Shown here one piece after another: positions 35,062-44,351 of a DNA stretch of 64,000 nucleotides (position 1 is the first letter of the stretch; each line of letters begins with the position of its first letter). This DNA is from Neglectibacter timonensis (GTDB lineage: Bacteria; Bacillota; Clostridia; Oscillospirales; Acutalibacteraceae), in NCBI RefSeq assembly GCF_900048895.1, contig NZ_LT160638.1, forward strand, positions 124,001 through 188,000, given 5' to 3'. The translations under genes and the position numbers were made by a program. Under the pieces are notes generated by a model that did no database searches, had not been told where the DNA came from, and saw only the letters and a program-made list of their open reading frames with translations.

Positions 35062-36981
35062 ATGAAAGACGGTTTGATTCGAATTGCTGCGGCGACGCCG
35101 GAAACAGGGGTTGCCGATGTGAAAGCCAATATCGCCAGAATGGGGGAACTTGCCAGGGAAGCGGCACAACAGGGCTGCGCCGCGGTGGTCTTTCCGGAAC
35201 TGGCTGTCACCGGCTACACCTGCGGCGATCTTTTCCGGGACGCCACGCTGATTCAGGCTGCGGAGCGGGGCCTTTCCCAACTGATGGAAGAAACTGGGAA
35301 ACTGGACCTGCTTTGTGTGGTGGGAGTGCCTGTGGCGTTCAGGGGTGGGCTTTACAATTGCGCTGCGGTGTTTTTGCGGGGAAAGCTGCTGGGACTTCCG
35401 GCGAAGACTCATATTCCCAATTATGCTGAATTTTATGAAGCCAGGCATTTTACGCCTGCTCCTGAGAAAGCGGAAACGGTTCTTTACTGTGGCCAGAGGG
35501 CGCCCATGGGCGGAAACTTACTGTTTTCCTGCGAAAATGTTACAGGCCTGACGGTAGGAGTGGAAATCTGTGAGGACTTGTGGGTGGCTGGGCCGCCCAG
35601 CACGAGGCTGGCCCAGTGCGGAGCCACGGTGCTGCTCAATCCCTCCTGCAGCGATGAGACCATCGGAAAGGCTGAATACCGCAGGGAACTGGTGAAAAGC
35701 CATTCGGCAAGACTGCTGGCAGCTTATGCCTATGCGGACAGCGGCTTTGGGGAATCCACCACGGACATGGTGTTTTCCGGACACCGGCTCATAGCGGAAA
35801 ATGGGTCGCAGCTCTCCGAGGGAGAGCTGTTCACCACGGGTCTTACAATGGCCGACCTGGACCTGGAACGGCTGGTACAGGAGCGCAGGAGAATGAGCAC
35901 CTGGAGTGAATGGCCGGACCCGGAAGAGATGACCCGTGTTTCCTTTTCTTACCGAGAGGAGACGGTGCGGGCCTTCGAACCGCAGCGCGTCTTTCCGAAA
36001 ACTCCCTTTGTTCCCGGAAACGGCGGGGACTTGGAAAAACGCTGCAGCATGATTCTCGCCATGCAGTCGGAGGGGCTGGCTGTGCGGCTGAAGCACATAG
36101 GCTGCAGCACGGTGGTGATCGGACTTTCCGGAGGATTGGATTCCACACTGGCTTTGCTGGTGGCCGTACGCGCTTTTGACCGGCTGAAGCTTCCGTATAG
36201 CGGAATCAAAACCTATTCCATGCCGGGCTTCGGCACCACCAGCCGTACCAAGAGCAACGCACAAAAAATCGCGGAGGAGCTGGGCGTCAGCTTCCGGGAG
36301 ATTTCCATCGAGAAGGCGGTGCGCCAGCATTTTTCCGATATCGGCCAGAGCGAGGAAACCCTGGATGTGACCTATGAAAATTCCCAGGCGAGGGAGCGCA
36401 CCCAGGTGCTGATGGATCTTGCCAACCAGTGCGGCGGGCTGGTGGTGGGCACGGGAGACCTTTCCGAGCTGGCCTTGGGCTGGGCCACCTATAATGGGGA
36501 TCACATGTCCATGTACGCGGTGAACGCCTCCATCCCAAAGACTTTGGTTCGTTATCTGGTACGCTATGCGGCAGACCACAGCGGCGAGGCTTTGAAAAGG
36601 GCATTGTACGATGTGTTGGACACGCCGGTGAGCCCGGAGCTTCTGCCGCCCAAAGACGGTGAAATCGCCCAGAAGACCGAGGAGCTGGTGGGCCCCTATG
36701 AGCTGCACGACTTTTTCCTCTACTATCTCCTCCGGTTCGGTTTTACGCCCGGGAAGATTTACCGGATGGCCTGCCGTTCCTTTGCGGGAGACTATTCTCC
36801 GGAGGTGATCCGGCATTGGCTGCGCACCTTCTACCGGAGGTTCTTTACCCAGCAGTTCAAGCGTTCCTGCCTGCCGGACGGCCCCAAAGTGGGTTCTGTA
36901 ACGCTTTCTCCCCGAGGCGATTTCCGCATGCCCAGCGATGCGTGCTGCACAGTATGGCTGGAGGAGATTGACAGGCTGTAA
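35062..36981 (+). CDS. nadE: Glutamine-dependent NAD+ synthetase
   Basis: A 639-residue two-domain enzyme making NAD+ from nicotinate adenine dinucleotide, ATP and glutamine. The N-terminal nitrilase-type glutaminase has the triad Glu46 (FPELAVTG), Lys115 (PAKTHIPN) and Cys170 (VEICEDLW). The C-terminal synthetase has the PP-loop SGGLDS (about 356-361) and [15 protein letters not shown] 35062 is used, with GGAAGAAGG upstream; the longer frame has an unrelated 28-residue lead. It opens a plus-strand series that also contains CinA, whose NMN deamidase domain feeds the same pathway. Confidence 0.96.
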   Translation: MKDGLIRIAAATPETGVADVKANIARMGELAREAAQQGCAAVVFPELAVTGYTCGDLFRDATLIQAAERGLSQLMEETGKLDLLCVVGVPVAFRGGLYNCAAVFLRGKLLGLPAKTHIPNYAEFYEARHFTPAPEKAETVLYCGQRAPMGGNLLFSCENVTGLTVGVEICEDLWVAGPPSTRLAQCGATVLLNPSCSDETIGKAEYRRELVKSHSARLLAAYAYADSGFGESTTDMVFSGHRLIAENGSQLSEGELFTTGLTMADLDLERLVQERRRMSTWSEWPDPEEMTRVSFSYREETVRAFEPQRVFPKTPFVPGNGGDLEKRCSMILAMQSEGLAVRLKHIGCSTVVIGLSGGLDSTLALLVAVRAFDRLKLPYSGIKTYSMPGFGTTSRTKSNAQKIAEELGVSFREISIEKAVRQHFSDIGQSEETLDVTYENSQARERTQVLMDLANQCGGLVVGTGDLSELALGWATYNGDHMSMYAVNASIPKTLVRYLVRYAADHSGEALKRALYDVLDTPVSPELLPPKDGEIAQKTEELVGPYELHDFFLYYLLRFGFTPGKIYRMACRSFAGDYSPEVIRHWLRTFYRRFFTQQFKRSCLPDGPKVGSVTLSPRGDFRMPSDACCTVWLEEIDRL

Positions 36982-37056
36982 ACAGGGAAGCCTTGTCGCC
37001 GGATTTTCCGATGGCGGGGCAGAAAATCAGAATGCCGGAAGAGAAGGGAGTTCCCA

Positions 37057-38040
37057 ATGATGCGGAAGGTAAAACATATTTTGGTGACCGTTCCCGTGGA
37101 ACAGCGTCATATTGACCTGCTGAAGGCGGCTGTGCCGGAGGCGGAGTTCCGGTTTCGGGAATTTATGGAGAAGGAGGATGTTGCCCCAGAGGACGTGGCC
37201 TGGGCGGAAGTGATCTTGGGCAACGTGGAGCCGGGGCAGCTGAATGCTTCGGAAAAGCTGCGGTGGCTGCAGACCAACAGCGCGGGCGTGGAGCCTTATC
37301 TGAAGCCCGGCGTGCTGGCGGAAAATACCGTGCTCACCAATGCCACCGGCGCCTATGGGCTGGCAATTTCAGAGCATATGCTGGGCATGCTTTTGGAAAT
37401 TATCAAGAAGCTGGAGCTCTACCGTGACGCACAGAAGCAGGGAAGCTGGAATTCCCTGGGCCGGGTCACCTCGGTGTACGGTTCCACTGTGCTGGTGCTG
37501 GGCATGGGCGATATCGGCGGAGAGTTCGGGATGCGCTGCAAGGCTTTGGGGGCCAGAGTACTGGGAGTGCGCAGGAAAAATACGGAAAAGCCGGAGTATG
37601 CCGACGAGGTGTATCTCACGGAGGACCTGGACCGGCTGCTGCCCCAGGCGGATGTGGTTGCAGTCACTCTTCCCGGTACGGAGGCTACCCGCGGCATGCT
37701 CAGCCGGGAGAGGATTTCCAGGATGAAGAATGGAGCCGTGCTTCTGAATGTGGGGCGGGGATATATTGTGGATACGGAGGCCCTGTGTGATGCACTGGAG
37801 AGCGGGAAGCTGGCGGGCGCCGGGCTGGATGTAACAGATCCGGAGCCTCTCCCTCCGGAGCACCGGCTGTGGCGGATCCCCACGGCAGTGATCACGCCCC
37901 ATATCTCGGGCTATTATCATCTCAAAGAAACACATGAGCGCATTCTGCGTATCTTTGCTGAAAATTTGGAACGCTTTGTCAAGGGCGAGCCTCTGGTAAA
38001 TCAGGTGGATTTCCAGACCGGATACCGGAAAACGCCGTAA
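37057..38040 (+). CDS. D-isomer-specific 2-hydroxyacid dehydrogenase
   Basis: A 327-residue NAD(P)-dependent dehydrogenase: a split catalytic domain, the Rossmann motif VLVLGMGDIGGEFG (about 146-160), Arg in LLNVGRGYIVDT, Glu in DVTDPEPLPPEH and the catalytic His in VITPHISGYYH. Such enzymes interconvert 2-oxo acids and D-2-hydroxy acids. The Gly-Met-Gly and TNSAGVEPYL features resemble the YoaD/SerA-like and glyoxylate reductase branches; substrate not determinable. GGGAG precedes the first of two ATGs. Confidence 0.9.
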   Translation: MMRKVKHILVTVPVEQRHIDLLKAAVPEAEFRFREFMEKEDVAPEDVAWAEVILGNVEPGQLNASEKLRWLQTNSAGVEPYLKPGVLAENTVLTNATGAYGLAISEHMLGMLLEIIKKLELYRDAQKQGSWNSLGRVTSVYGSTVLVLGMGDIGGEFGMRCKALGARVLGVRRKNTEKPEYADEVYLTEDLDRLLPQADVVAVTLPGTEATRGMLSRERISRMKNGAVLLNVGRGYIVDTEALCDALESGKLAGAGLDVTDPEPLPPEHRLWRIPTAVITPHISGYYHLKETHERILRIFAENLERFVKGEPLVNQVDFQTGYRKTP

Positions 38041-38051
38041 GGAAGGGTCAA

Positions 38052-39191
38052 ATGGAAGACAATAAGGAACATTACCTGGATAACAGCGCCACCACCCGCG
38101 TTTTGCCTGAAGCGGCCCGGAAAGCCGCAGAGGTTATGGTGGAGGAATACGGCAATCCTTCCTCCCTGCACACACGGGGCTTCCGGGCCCGGCAGGAACT
38201 GGAAGCATCTCGGGAAACAGTTGCTGCCAGGCTGGGCGCAAAACCGGAGGAGCTGTACTTCACAAGCGGCGGCACGGAGGGAAACAACCTGGCTTTGTTC
38301 GGTGCAGCACTGGCTAAAAAGCGTCAGGGGAACCGCATCGTCACCACACTGGCGGAGCATGATTCTGTGCTTGGCACCGTGGGGGAGCTGGAAAAGCAGG
38401 GCTTCGAAGTGGTGCGTCTCCGGCCGGATTCCGAGGGGCATCTTTCTGAGGAACAGCTTTTTGACGCTGTCAATGAGAAGACCATTCTTGTCAGCATGAT
38501 GCTGGTAAACAATGAGACCGGCGCTGTCTTCCCTGTTTCAGCCGCTGCCCGGGCTATCCGGAGGAAAAAAGCGCCGGCGCTGCTTCACACCGATGCGGTG
38601 CAGGCCTTTGGAAAGCTGGAGTTTTCCCCTGCAAAGCTGGGGGCAGACCTTTGTACGGTCAGCGCTCATAAGGTGCATGGACCCAAGGGGGTGGGCGCGC
38701 TCTACGTCTCCAAATCGGCCCGTATCCTGCCCCATACCTTTGGTGGGGGACAGGAGAAGGGACTGCGGCCCGGCACGGAAAGCGTGCCGTTGATCTGCGC
38801 CTTTGGCGAAGCGGTCCGGCTGCTGCCAAAAGCTTCCGAGGCAGGGCCGGAAATGGAACGGCTCAACGGCCTGCTGCGGGGAAAGCTGAGGGAACTGCCT
38901 GAGGTGACGGTCAACTCCCCGGAGGATGGGCTACCGTATATCCTGAATTTTTCCGCAGGCCGGGTGCGGGCGGAAACCATGCTGCATTTTTTGGCGGAAC
39001 AGAATATTTTTGTTTCCTCAGGTTCGGCCTGTGGGAGAGCCAAACCCAGCCATGTGCTGGAGGCAATGGGCCTGCCGAAGGAGAGAATTAGTTCTGCACT
39101 GCGGGTCAGTTTTTCCCGCTTCAGTGAAGAGGATGATGTATTGGCGTTGGCGGAAGCGTTGAAGAAGGGCCTGCGCACACTGCTGCACTGA
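38052..39191 (+). CDS. Cysteine desulfurase (NifS/IscS family, NifZ-like partner of ThiI)
   Basis: A 379-residue class V PLP enzyme releasing sulfur from cysteine as a persulfide. PLP lysine Lys207 is in TVSAHKVHGPKG and the acceptor Cys327 in VSSGSACGRAKPSHVL; the N-terminus has YLDNSATTRV. The adjacent downstream gene is ThiI, the same arrangement as NifZ-ThiI in B. subtilis, so its main job is probably sulfur supply for 4-thiouridine in tRNA, although it could also serve Fe-S assembly. Confidence 0.93.
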   Translation: MEDNKEHYLDNSATTRVLPEAARKAAEVMVEEYGNPSSLHTRGFRARQELEASRETVAARLGAKPEELYFTSGGTEGNNLALFGAALAKKRQGNRIVTTLAEHDSVLGTVGELEKQGFEVVRLRPDSEGHLSEEQLFDAVNEKTILVSMMLVNNETGAVFPVSAAARAIRRKKAPALLHTDAVQAFGKLEFSPAKLGADLCTVSAHKVHGPKGVGALYVSKSARILPHTFGGGQEKGLRPGTESVPLICAFGEAVRLLPKASEAGPEMERLNGLLRGKLRELPEVTVNSPEDGLPYILNFSAGRVRAETMLHFLAEQNIFVSSGSACGRAKPSHVLEAMGLPKERISSALRVSFSRFSEEDDVLALAEALKKGLRTLLH

Positions 39192-39312
39192 GCCTGCATG
39201 CAGGGAACTGACAGGGATTTGACGGGTTCCCTGGGGCATGCAGAACGGGCGGTATTTGTTTGGAAAAAATCATCAAAGCCCTGCGTGATGCGGGGAATAC
39301 AAGGAGGACTAC

Positions 39313-40488
39313 ATGGCGAAAGAAGTCATTTTGCTGAAACTGGGGGAGATTGCCCTGAAGGGGCTGAACCGCCGTACGTTTGAGAACGTGCTGCTGAAGA
39401 ATATCCGGCGCAGGCTGACCGGCGCGGGGGAATTTGCGGTGACCTCGGTGCAGTCCACCATCTACGTGGAGCCTAAAAATGAGGAAGCGGATATGGACCT
39501 GGCTGAGGAGCGCTGCGCCAAAGTGTTCGGCGTGGTGGGGTATACCCGGGCCGCGGTTACGGAAAAGGAGCTGCCCAAGATCCGGGAAAAAGCGGCGGAG
39601 TACCTGCGGGACGTTCTGGAGGAGGCAGGGAGCTTCAAGGTGGAATGCAAGCGCAGCGATAAAAAATTCCCCTACAAGTCGCCGGAGATTTCCGCGGAGG
39701 TGGGCGGCTATCTGCTGGAACAATATCCCCACCTGCGGGTGGATGTGCACCATCCCGACGTCATTGTACGGGTGGAGGTGCGGGAGCAGAACGCCTACCT
39801 GCATGTGGACCCGAAGCCCGGCGCGGGGGGAATTCCGGTGGGCACCGGCGGGAAGGCTGCTGTGCTGATCAGCGGCGGGCTAGACAGCCCCGTGGCTGCC
39901 TGGACCATGGCGAAGCGCGGCGTGGAGCTGACCGCCGTCCATTTTGCCAGTCCGCCCTATACCAGCGAGCTGGCCCATGAAAAGGTGGTCCGCCTCCTCA
40001 AAAAGGTCAGCGAGTATGCGGGTCGCATTAAAATGGTCACGGTGAACTTCACAAAACTCCAAGAGCAGATCCGGGACAAATGCCCCGAGGAGCTGGGTAC
40101 CGTTATCCTGCGGCGTTTTATGCTGCGGGCTGCCGAGCGGGTAGCCCGGGACGAGGGCTGTGCTGCGCTCATCACCGGAGAAAGCCTGGGCCAGGTGGCA
40201 AGCCAGACCATCCAGGCCATCGCCTGTACGGATGCAGTGGCTGATATGCCGGTATTCCGGCCGCTGATCGGCGCAGATAAATCGGAGATCGTCAAGCTTG
40301 CTTATCAGATCGGCACCTATGATATCTCCATCGAACCCTATGAAGACTGCTGCACCATATTCACTCCCCGGCACCCCCGCACGAAGCCTGCGCTGCATTT
40401 TGTGGAAAATGCGGAAAAGGCTATAGATGGGGAGGCTCTTCTGGAAGAGGCGCTGAAGGACGTGCGCACCACGCAGATTATGCCGTAA
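39313..40488 (+). CDS. thiI: tRNA 4-thiouridine synthase ThiI (no rhodanese domain)
   Basis: A 391-residue enzyme that adenylates and thiolates U8 of tRNA. N-terminal ferredoxin-like domain, THUMP domain (about 60-165, ending VIVRVEVREQNAYLHV), then the PP-loop ATPase domain with LISGGLDSPVAAW (about 180) and GESLGQVASQT. The C-terminal rhodanese domain of the E. coli enzyme is lacking, as in Firmicutes that rely on a dedicated desulfurase. GGAGG lies upstream of the ATG. It is separated from cinA by the repeat array. Confidence 0.95.
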   Translation: MAKEVILLKLGEIALKGLNRRTFENVLLKNIRRRLTGAGEFAVTSVQSTIYVEPKNEEADMDLAEERCAKVFGVVGYTRAAVTEKELPKIREKAAEYLRDVLEEAGSFKVECKRSDKKFPYKSPEISAEVGGYLLEQYPHLRVDVHHPDVIVRVEVREQNAYLHVDPKPGAGGIPVGTGGKAAVLISGGLDSPVAAWTMAKRGVELTAVHFASPPYTSELAHEKVVRLLKKVSEYAGRIKMVTVNFTKLQEQIRDKCPEELGTVILRRFMLRAAERVARDEGCAALITGESLGQVASQTIQAIACTDAVADMPVFRPLIGADKSEIVKLAYQIGTYDISIEPYEDCCTIFTPRHPRTKPALHFVENAEKAIDGEALLEEALKDVRTTQIMP

Positions 40489-40530
40489 AGTCACAGCACG
40501 GAGAAAAGCCTCCGCAGAGAGAAGGCAGGA

Positions 40531-40933
40531 GCATCGTGGAGTGGGCTCCCCGCGCTGCAGACAGCCGAAGTCGGAAAAAAGTTTTCGCAGGCCTTTTTCA
40601 AAAGGCCTGGGCATCGTGGAGCGGGCTCCCCGCGCCGCAAACAGCCGAAGTCGGAAGTAAAGTTTTCGCGGGCCTTTTTCAAAAGGCCGAGGCATCGTGG
40701 AGCGGGCTCCCCGCGCTGAAGACAGCCGAAGCCGGAAAAAAAGTTTTCGCAGGCCTTTTTCAAAAGGCCGAGGCATCGTGGAGCGGGATTCCCGCGCTGC
40801 AGACAGCCGAAGCCGGAAAAAAGTTTTCGCAGGCCTTTTTCAAAAGGCCGGGGCATCGTGGAGCGGGCTCCCCGCGCTGAAGACAGCCGAAGCCGGAAAA
40901 AAAGTTTTCGCAGGCCTTTTTCAAAAGGCCGAG
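40531..40933 (+). repeat. Tandem array of five 80/81-bp structured repeats
   Basis: Units: 40531-40610 (80), 40611-40691 (81), 40692-40772 (81), 40773-40852 (80), 40853-40933 (81). Units 3 and 5 are identical. Each begins GCATCGTGGAG and holds a hairpin GCGGG-CTC-CCCGC and a second, GGCCTTTT-TC-AAAAGGCC. In unit 4 the first loop changes to ATT with the stem kept, and in unit 1 C-G becomes a G-U wobble. The array fills the thiI-cinA gap (40489-40949) and ends 16 bases before the cinA ATG. Repeated open frames of ~27 residues on both strands look like by-products. Confidence 0.92.
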
Positions 40934-40949
40934 GCCGAAAGGAGAAAAA

Positions 40950-42203
40950 ATGAACGCAGAAATTATTTCAGTGGGGACAGAACTGCTGCTGGGGCAGGTT
41001 GTCAATACGGATACCGCTATTGTGGCCAGGGCGCTTTCCGCGCTGGGAATCAACCTGCTGTATTCCGCAGTGGTGGGGGATAATGCGGAACGGCTGAAAA
41101 CAGCGGTGGAAACGGCCATTACCCGCAGCGATCTTCTGATCATGACAGGAGGGCTGGGCCCCACGGCCGATGACCTTACCAAGGAGACAACAGCGGCTGC
41201 AGCAGGCCGGAAGCTCAAGCTCCATGAGGATAGCCTACGGCGCATTCAGACTTATTTTAATGAAAAGCATGTCAGCGAAAATCAGGAAAAGCAGGCCTGG
41301 CTGCCGGAGGGCTGCACGGTTTTGCAGAATGATAACGGCACTGCGCCGGGCTGCGCCTTTCAGGCGGAAAACGGCTGTACGGTGATCATGCTGCCCGGTC
41401 CGCCCTCAGAGCTTGCGCCCATGCTGGAAAACTATGCGGTGCCTTACCTGAAAAAGAGCGTGAACTCTGTCATTGTTTCCCACAATGTTCACATTTATGG
41501 AAGGGGAGAGGCGCCTGTCGCCCAGATGATGGACGACCTGATGGATGGGGAGAACCCCACCCTGGCGCCCTATGCAAAAGAGGGCGAGTGCTATCTGCGT
41601 GTCACGGCGAAGGCGGCGGACGAACAGCAGGCAGACGAAATGTGTGCCCCTGTCATTGAGGAAATCAGGAACCGGCTGGGAGAATTCGTCTACGGCATAG
41701 ATGTGGAATCTCTGGAGGCCCTGGTGGTAAAAGAGCTCCTGCAGCAGGGGAAAAAGCTGGCGACAGCGGAGTCCTGCACGGGAGGCCTTCTTGCCAAACG
41801 TATCACCGACATTTCAGGCTCCTCTGCTGTGTTCGATATGGGCTGTGTCACTTATGCAAATGAGGCTAAGGAGGCTCTGCTCTATGTGCCCCACGAAATT
41901 TTGGAGGCCCACGGGGCGGTGAGTGAAGAGACGGCCTGCGCCATGGCAGAGGGGATTGTCAGGCGTTCCGGCAGCGACCTGGGAATCGGGATAACCGGGA
42001 TTGCCGGACCGGACGGAGGCACGGAGCAAAAGCCCGTGGGGCTGATCTATATCGCCTTGAGCGACGGCAGTCAGACTTGGGTGGTGAAGCGTTCTCCCAT
42101 AGGCCGTACAAAAAACAGGGAATGGCATCGCCACTGCGCTGCGTCCCAGGCTCTGGACATGGTGCGGCGATACCTGGAGGGCCTGCCCGTGACAGTGGAG
42201 TAA
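40950..42203 (+). CDS. cinA: CinA family protein (nucleotide pyrophosphatase-like plus NMN deamidase domain)
   Basis: A 417-residue two-domain protein. Residues 1-~170 are the MoaB/MogA-like COG1058 domain (EIISVGTELLLGQVVNTD, IMTGGLGPTADDLTKE); about 255-417 are the CinA C-terminal domain (ATAESCTGGLLAKRIT, GITGIAGPDGG). In the family these give ADP-ribose pyrophosphatase and nicotinamide-mononucleotide deamidase activities that recycle pyridine nucleotides. The RBS AAAGGAG directly follows the repeat array, so the array forms its intercistronic leader. Followed by the Gp37/Gp68 gene after 11 bases. Confidence 0.95.
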   Translation: MNAEIISVGTELLLGQVVNTDTAIVARALSALGINLLYSAVVGDNAERLKTAVETAITRSDLLIMTGGLGPTADDLTKETTAAAAGRKLKLHEDSLRRIQTYFNEKHVSENQEKQAWLPEGCTVLQNDNGTAPGCAFQAENGCTVIMLPGPPSELAPMLENYAVPYLKKSVNSVIVSHNVHIYGRGEAPVAQMMDDLMDGENPTLAPYAKEGECYLRVTAKAADEQQADEMCAPVIEEIRNRLGEFVYGIDVESLEALVVKELLQQGKKLATAESCTGGLLAKRITDISGSSAVFDMGCVTYANEAKEALLYVPHEILEAHGAVSEETACAMAEGIVRRSGSDLGIGITGIAGPDGGTEQKPVGLIYIALSDGSQTWVVKRSPIGRTKNREWHRHCAASQALDMVRRYLEGLPVTVE

Positions 42204-42214
42204 GGAGACAGGAA

Positions 42215-42922
42215 ATGAGCATGTGGGAACCGTGGACCGGCTGTTACCCCGCCAGCGACGGATGCAAATACTGTTATTATTACGGCCCGTATTCGAAACG
42301 GTATGGGCAGAATACTGTCTGTAAGACGGCAGACTTTATGAAACCTCTGGAAAAGAAGACGGCGGAAAAATGGAAAATCCCGCCGGGATCCATGGTGGCA
42401 ACCTGCTTTTCAACCGATTTCTTCCTGCCGGAGGCAGATGAGTGGCGCAGAGAGGCTTGGAGCATGATCCGGCAGAGGCCGGACTGCCAGTTCCAAATTC
42501 TCACGAAGCGGATCGAACGGTTTCCCGTCTCCCTGCCGGAGGATTGGGGAGACGGGTACGACAACGTGCTGCTGGGCTGTACCTGTGAGAATCAGGAGGC
42601 GGTGGATACCCGGCTGCCGCTGTTTCTCTCCTATCCCATCAAGCACCGTTTTCTTGCCTGTGCCCCCTTGTTGGAGGATTTGAAGCTGGGGCCCTGCCTT
42701 TCCGGTATTTCCATGGTCTCCGCAGGCGGAGAAACCTCTCGGGAGGCAAGGGTCTGCCAGTACGAATGGGTGCTGCACATTCGGGAGCAATGCCGGAAGG
42801 CCGGCGTATCCTTCTGGTTTAAAAATACGGGATCCCGGTTCCTTAAAGATGGTGTTCTGCACAAAGTCAACCCCAGACTGCAGCACAGCATGGCGCGGGA
42901 AATGGAGCTGAACCTGGAATGA
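42215..42922 (+). CDS. Phage Gp37/Gp68-like (DUF5131) radical-SAM-type protein
   Basis: A 235-residue protein with the family pattern MWEPWTGCYPASDGCKYCYYY: Cys10, Cys17 and Cys20 in these first 25 residues could bind a cluster in the manner of radical SAM proteins. Further motifs are FQILTKRIERF, NVLLGCTCENQEAVDTRLP and VSAGGETSREARVC (VGGES in relatives). The function of the family is not established. Found in many phages and chromosomes; here it is embedded between cinA and gluQ with a 4-base overlap to the latter, without other phage genes. GGAG precedes the ATG at 42215. Confidence 0.82.
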   Translation: MSMWEPWTGCYPASDGCKYCYYYGPYSKRYGQNTVCKTADFMKPLEKKTAEKWKIPPGSMVATCFSTDFFLPEADEWRREAWSMIRQRPDCQFQILTKRIERFPVSLPEDWGDGYDNVLLGCTCENQEAVDTRLPLFLSYPIKHRFLACAPLLEDLKLGPCLSGISMVSAGGETSREARVCQYEWVLHIREQCRKAGVSFWFKNTGSRFLKDGVLHKVNPRLQHSMAREMELNLE

Positions 42923-43902
42923 TAAACGGCAAAGAGATGGCTCCGGCTGGAGTGCGGCCCGTTGTGGGCCGGTTTGCCCCTACGCCCAGCGGACGGCTGC
43001 ATCTTGGAAACCTGTTTTGCTCCCTGCTGGCCTGGCTTTCGGCAAAATCTTTGGGCGGCAGGATGGTGCTGCGCATGGAGGACCTGGATCCTGCGCGTTC
43101 CCGTGGGGAATATAGCGAGGCGGTGGAGCGGGATCTCCGTTATCTGGGCCTGGACTGGGACGAAGGGGGAACCTGTGGTGGGGGCACATCCGGCCCCTAT
43201 GAGCAGGGAAAGCGGTCCGCCTATTACCAGCAGCTCCTGGAGCGGCTGGAGGAGAAGGGGCTGGTATATCCCTGCTTCTGCAGCCGTGCGGAACTGCACG
43301 CGGCAGACGCGCCCCATGCTTCGGACGGGGATCCCATCTATTCCGGCAGATGCCGTACGCTCACCCGGGAGGAGACGGAACAAAGGGCGCGGCTGCGCCC
43401 GCCGGCACTGCGCCTGCGGGTTCCCGACGAAGTGCTCTGCTTTGAGGACGGCCATTATGGGAAGATGAGCCAGCATCTGGAACGGGAGTGCGGCGATTTC
43501 ATTCTCCGCCGTTCCGACGGTGTGTTCGCCTATCAGCTGGCTGTAGTGGCGGATGACGCGGCCATGGGGGTGACTGAAGTGGTGCGGGGGCGGGACCTGC
43601 TCTCCTCCACGCCACGCCAGCTGTACCTGTACCGGCTTTTGGGGTTCAGGCCGCCGGCCTTTTATCATACGCCGCTGCTGCTCGCTCCCGACGGCCGCAG
43701 GCTTTCCAAACGGGATGGGGATTTAAGCCTGGAAGCGCTGGCCGCCAGGGGGCTGACAGGCAAGGAGATTGTGGGGCGGCTGGCATGGTGCGCCGGGCTT
43801 CTGGACCGGCCTGAGCCCGCGCTTCCGGAGGAGCTGCTGCCTCTGTTTTCCTGGAAGAAGGTTCCCCATAGCGACATCTGCCTGCCGGAAGGGCTGTTTT
43901 GA
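42919..43902 (+). CDS. gluQ: Glutamyl-Q tRNA(Asp) synthetase
   Basis: A 327-residue truncated class I GluRS-like enzyme that in the characterised family attaches glutamate to queuosine-34 of tRNA-Asp. HIGH-type motif FAPTPSGRLHLGNLF (about 19-33), zinc ligands in VYPCFCSRAEL and YSGRCR, and the KMSKS-type motif RRLSKRDGD. There is no anticodon-binding domain, which separates it from true GluRS. ATG overlaps the previous stop (ATGA). With ThiI it places two tRNA-modifying enzymes in one transcription unit. Confidence 0.9.
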   Translation: MINGKEMAPAGVRPVVGRFAPTPSGRLHLGNLFCSLLAWLSAKSLGGRMVLRMEDLDPARSRGEYSEAVERDLRYLGLDWDEGGTCGGGTSGPYEQGKRSAYYQQLLERLEEKGLVYPCFCSRAELHAADAPHASDGDPIYSGRCRTLTREETEQRARLRPPALRLRVPDEVLCFEDGHYGKMSQHLERECGDFILRRSDGVFAYQLAVVADDAAMGVTEVVRGRDLLSSTPRQLYLYRLLGFRPPAFYHTPLLLAPDGRRLSKRDGDLSLEALAARGLTGKEIVGRLAWCAGLLDRPEPALPEELLPLFSWKKVPHSDICLPEGLF

Positions 43903-43912
43903 AGAAGGAAAA

Positions 43913-43960
43913 GGATAAGCACGGGGCTTCAGCGGCCCCTGTGCTTATCCTTTCGTTTTT
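43913..43960. terminator. Bidirectional terminator overlapping the 3' end of yjdF
   Basis: GGATAAGCAC plus GGGGC (43913-43927) pairs with 43935-43950 apart from one bulged base; TTTCGTTTTT follows on the plus strand and CCTTTTCCTTCTTC on the minus. The last codons of yjdF lie inside the stem. Confidence 0.85.
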
Positions 43961-44351
43961 CCTGCCGCAGCGCGAACCGCCTCTGCTCTTCCGCTTCTCT
44001 TTGCATTTTGGAAAGGGCATGCCGCTTCTCTTTGCCCTGTTCCTGCTGAAGCTTCAGCGCCTGCTGCGCCTTGGTGCCGATTCTGGATGGGCGGGTCAGC
44101 TCCCTGGCTTCCCGCTGCAGGCGCTTTGGGCTTTTGCGCCGTTCTGCCAGCCCGGATCCCTCGGAGAGAGCCGGACTGAATTTCAGGCTGCCGCCGTTTT
44201 TCAGCCAGAATTCATAAACCTCGCCGTCCTTTGGTTCGGCTCCGAAAGGGATACGGCAGACCTCCAAGGTTCCGCCGCATTCCCGCTCACACAGACCGAT
44301 CCAAAAGGGCTCCTGAAACATGACGGTCAGTTTGAAATGGGTGATATCCAT
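43929..44351 (-). CDS. yjdF: YjdF family protein (DUF2992)
   Basis: A 140-residue protein. The N-terminal ~65 residues carry the family pattern KLTVMFQEPFWIGLCERECGG and EPKDGEVYEFWL; the C-terminal half is a highly charged Lys/Arg/Gln-rich helix (QQALKLQQEQGKEKRHALSK). The biochemical role is unknown; in relatives the gene is controlled by the yjdF riboswitch, which responds to azaaromatic compounds. ATG 44351 has AAAGGAGG upstream; the longer frame would read through the structured leader. Confidence 0.88.
   Translation of the reverse strand: MDITHFKLTVMFQEPFWIGLCERECGGTLEVCRIPFGAEPKDGEVYEFWLKNGGSLKFSPALSEGSGLAERRKSPKRLQREARELTRPSRIGTKAQQALKLQQEQGKEKRHALSKMQREAEEQRRFALRQEKRKDKHRGR

Noticed and set aside
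40491-40880. Repeat-encoded proteins of about 27-residue units on both strands
   Set aside because: Produced by the tandem array; the 80/81-bp alternation breaks the frame and no start signal fits. Treated as non-coding.
40531-40933. CRISPR array
   Set aside because: Units are contiguous and similar over their whole length, with no unique spacers and no cas genes.
42215-42922. Prophage remnant
   Set aside because: Only one Gp37/Gp68 homologue is present, tightly coupled to chromosomal housekeeping genes; no integrase, att repeats or other phage genes.
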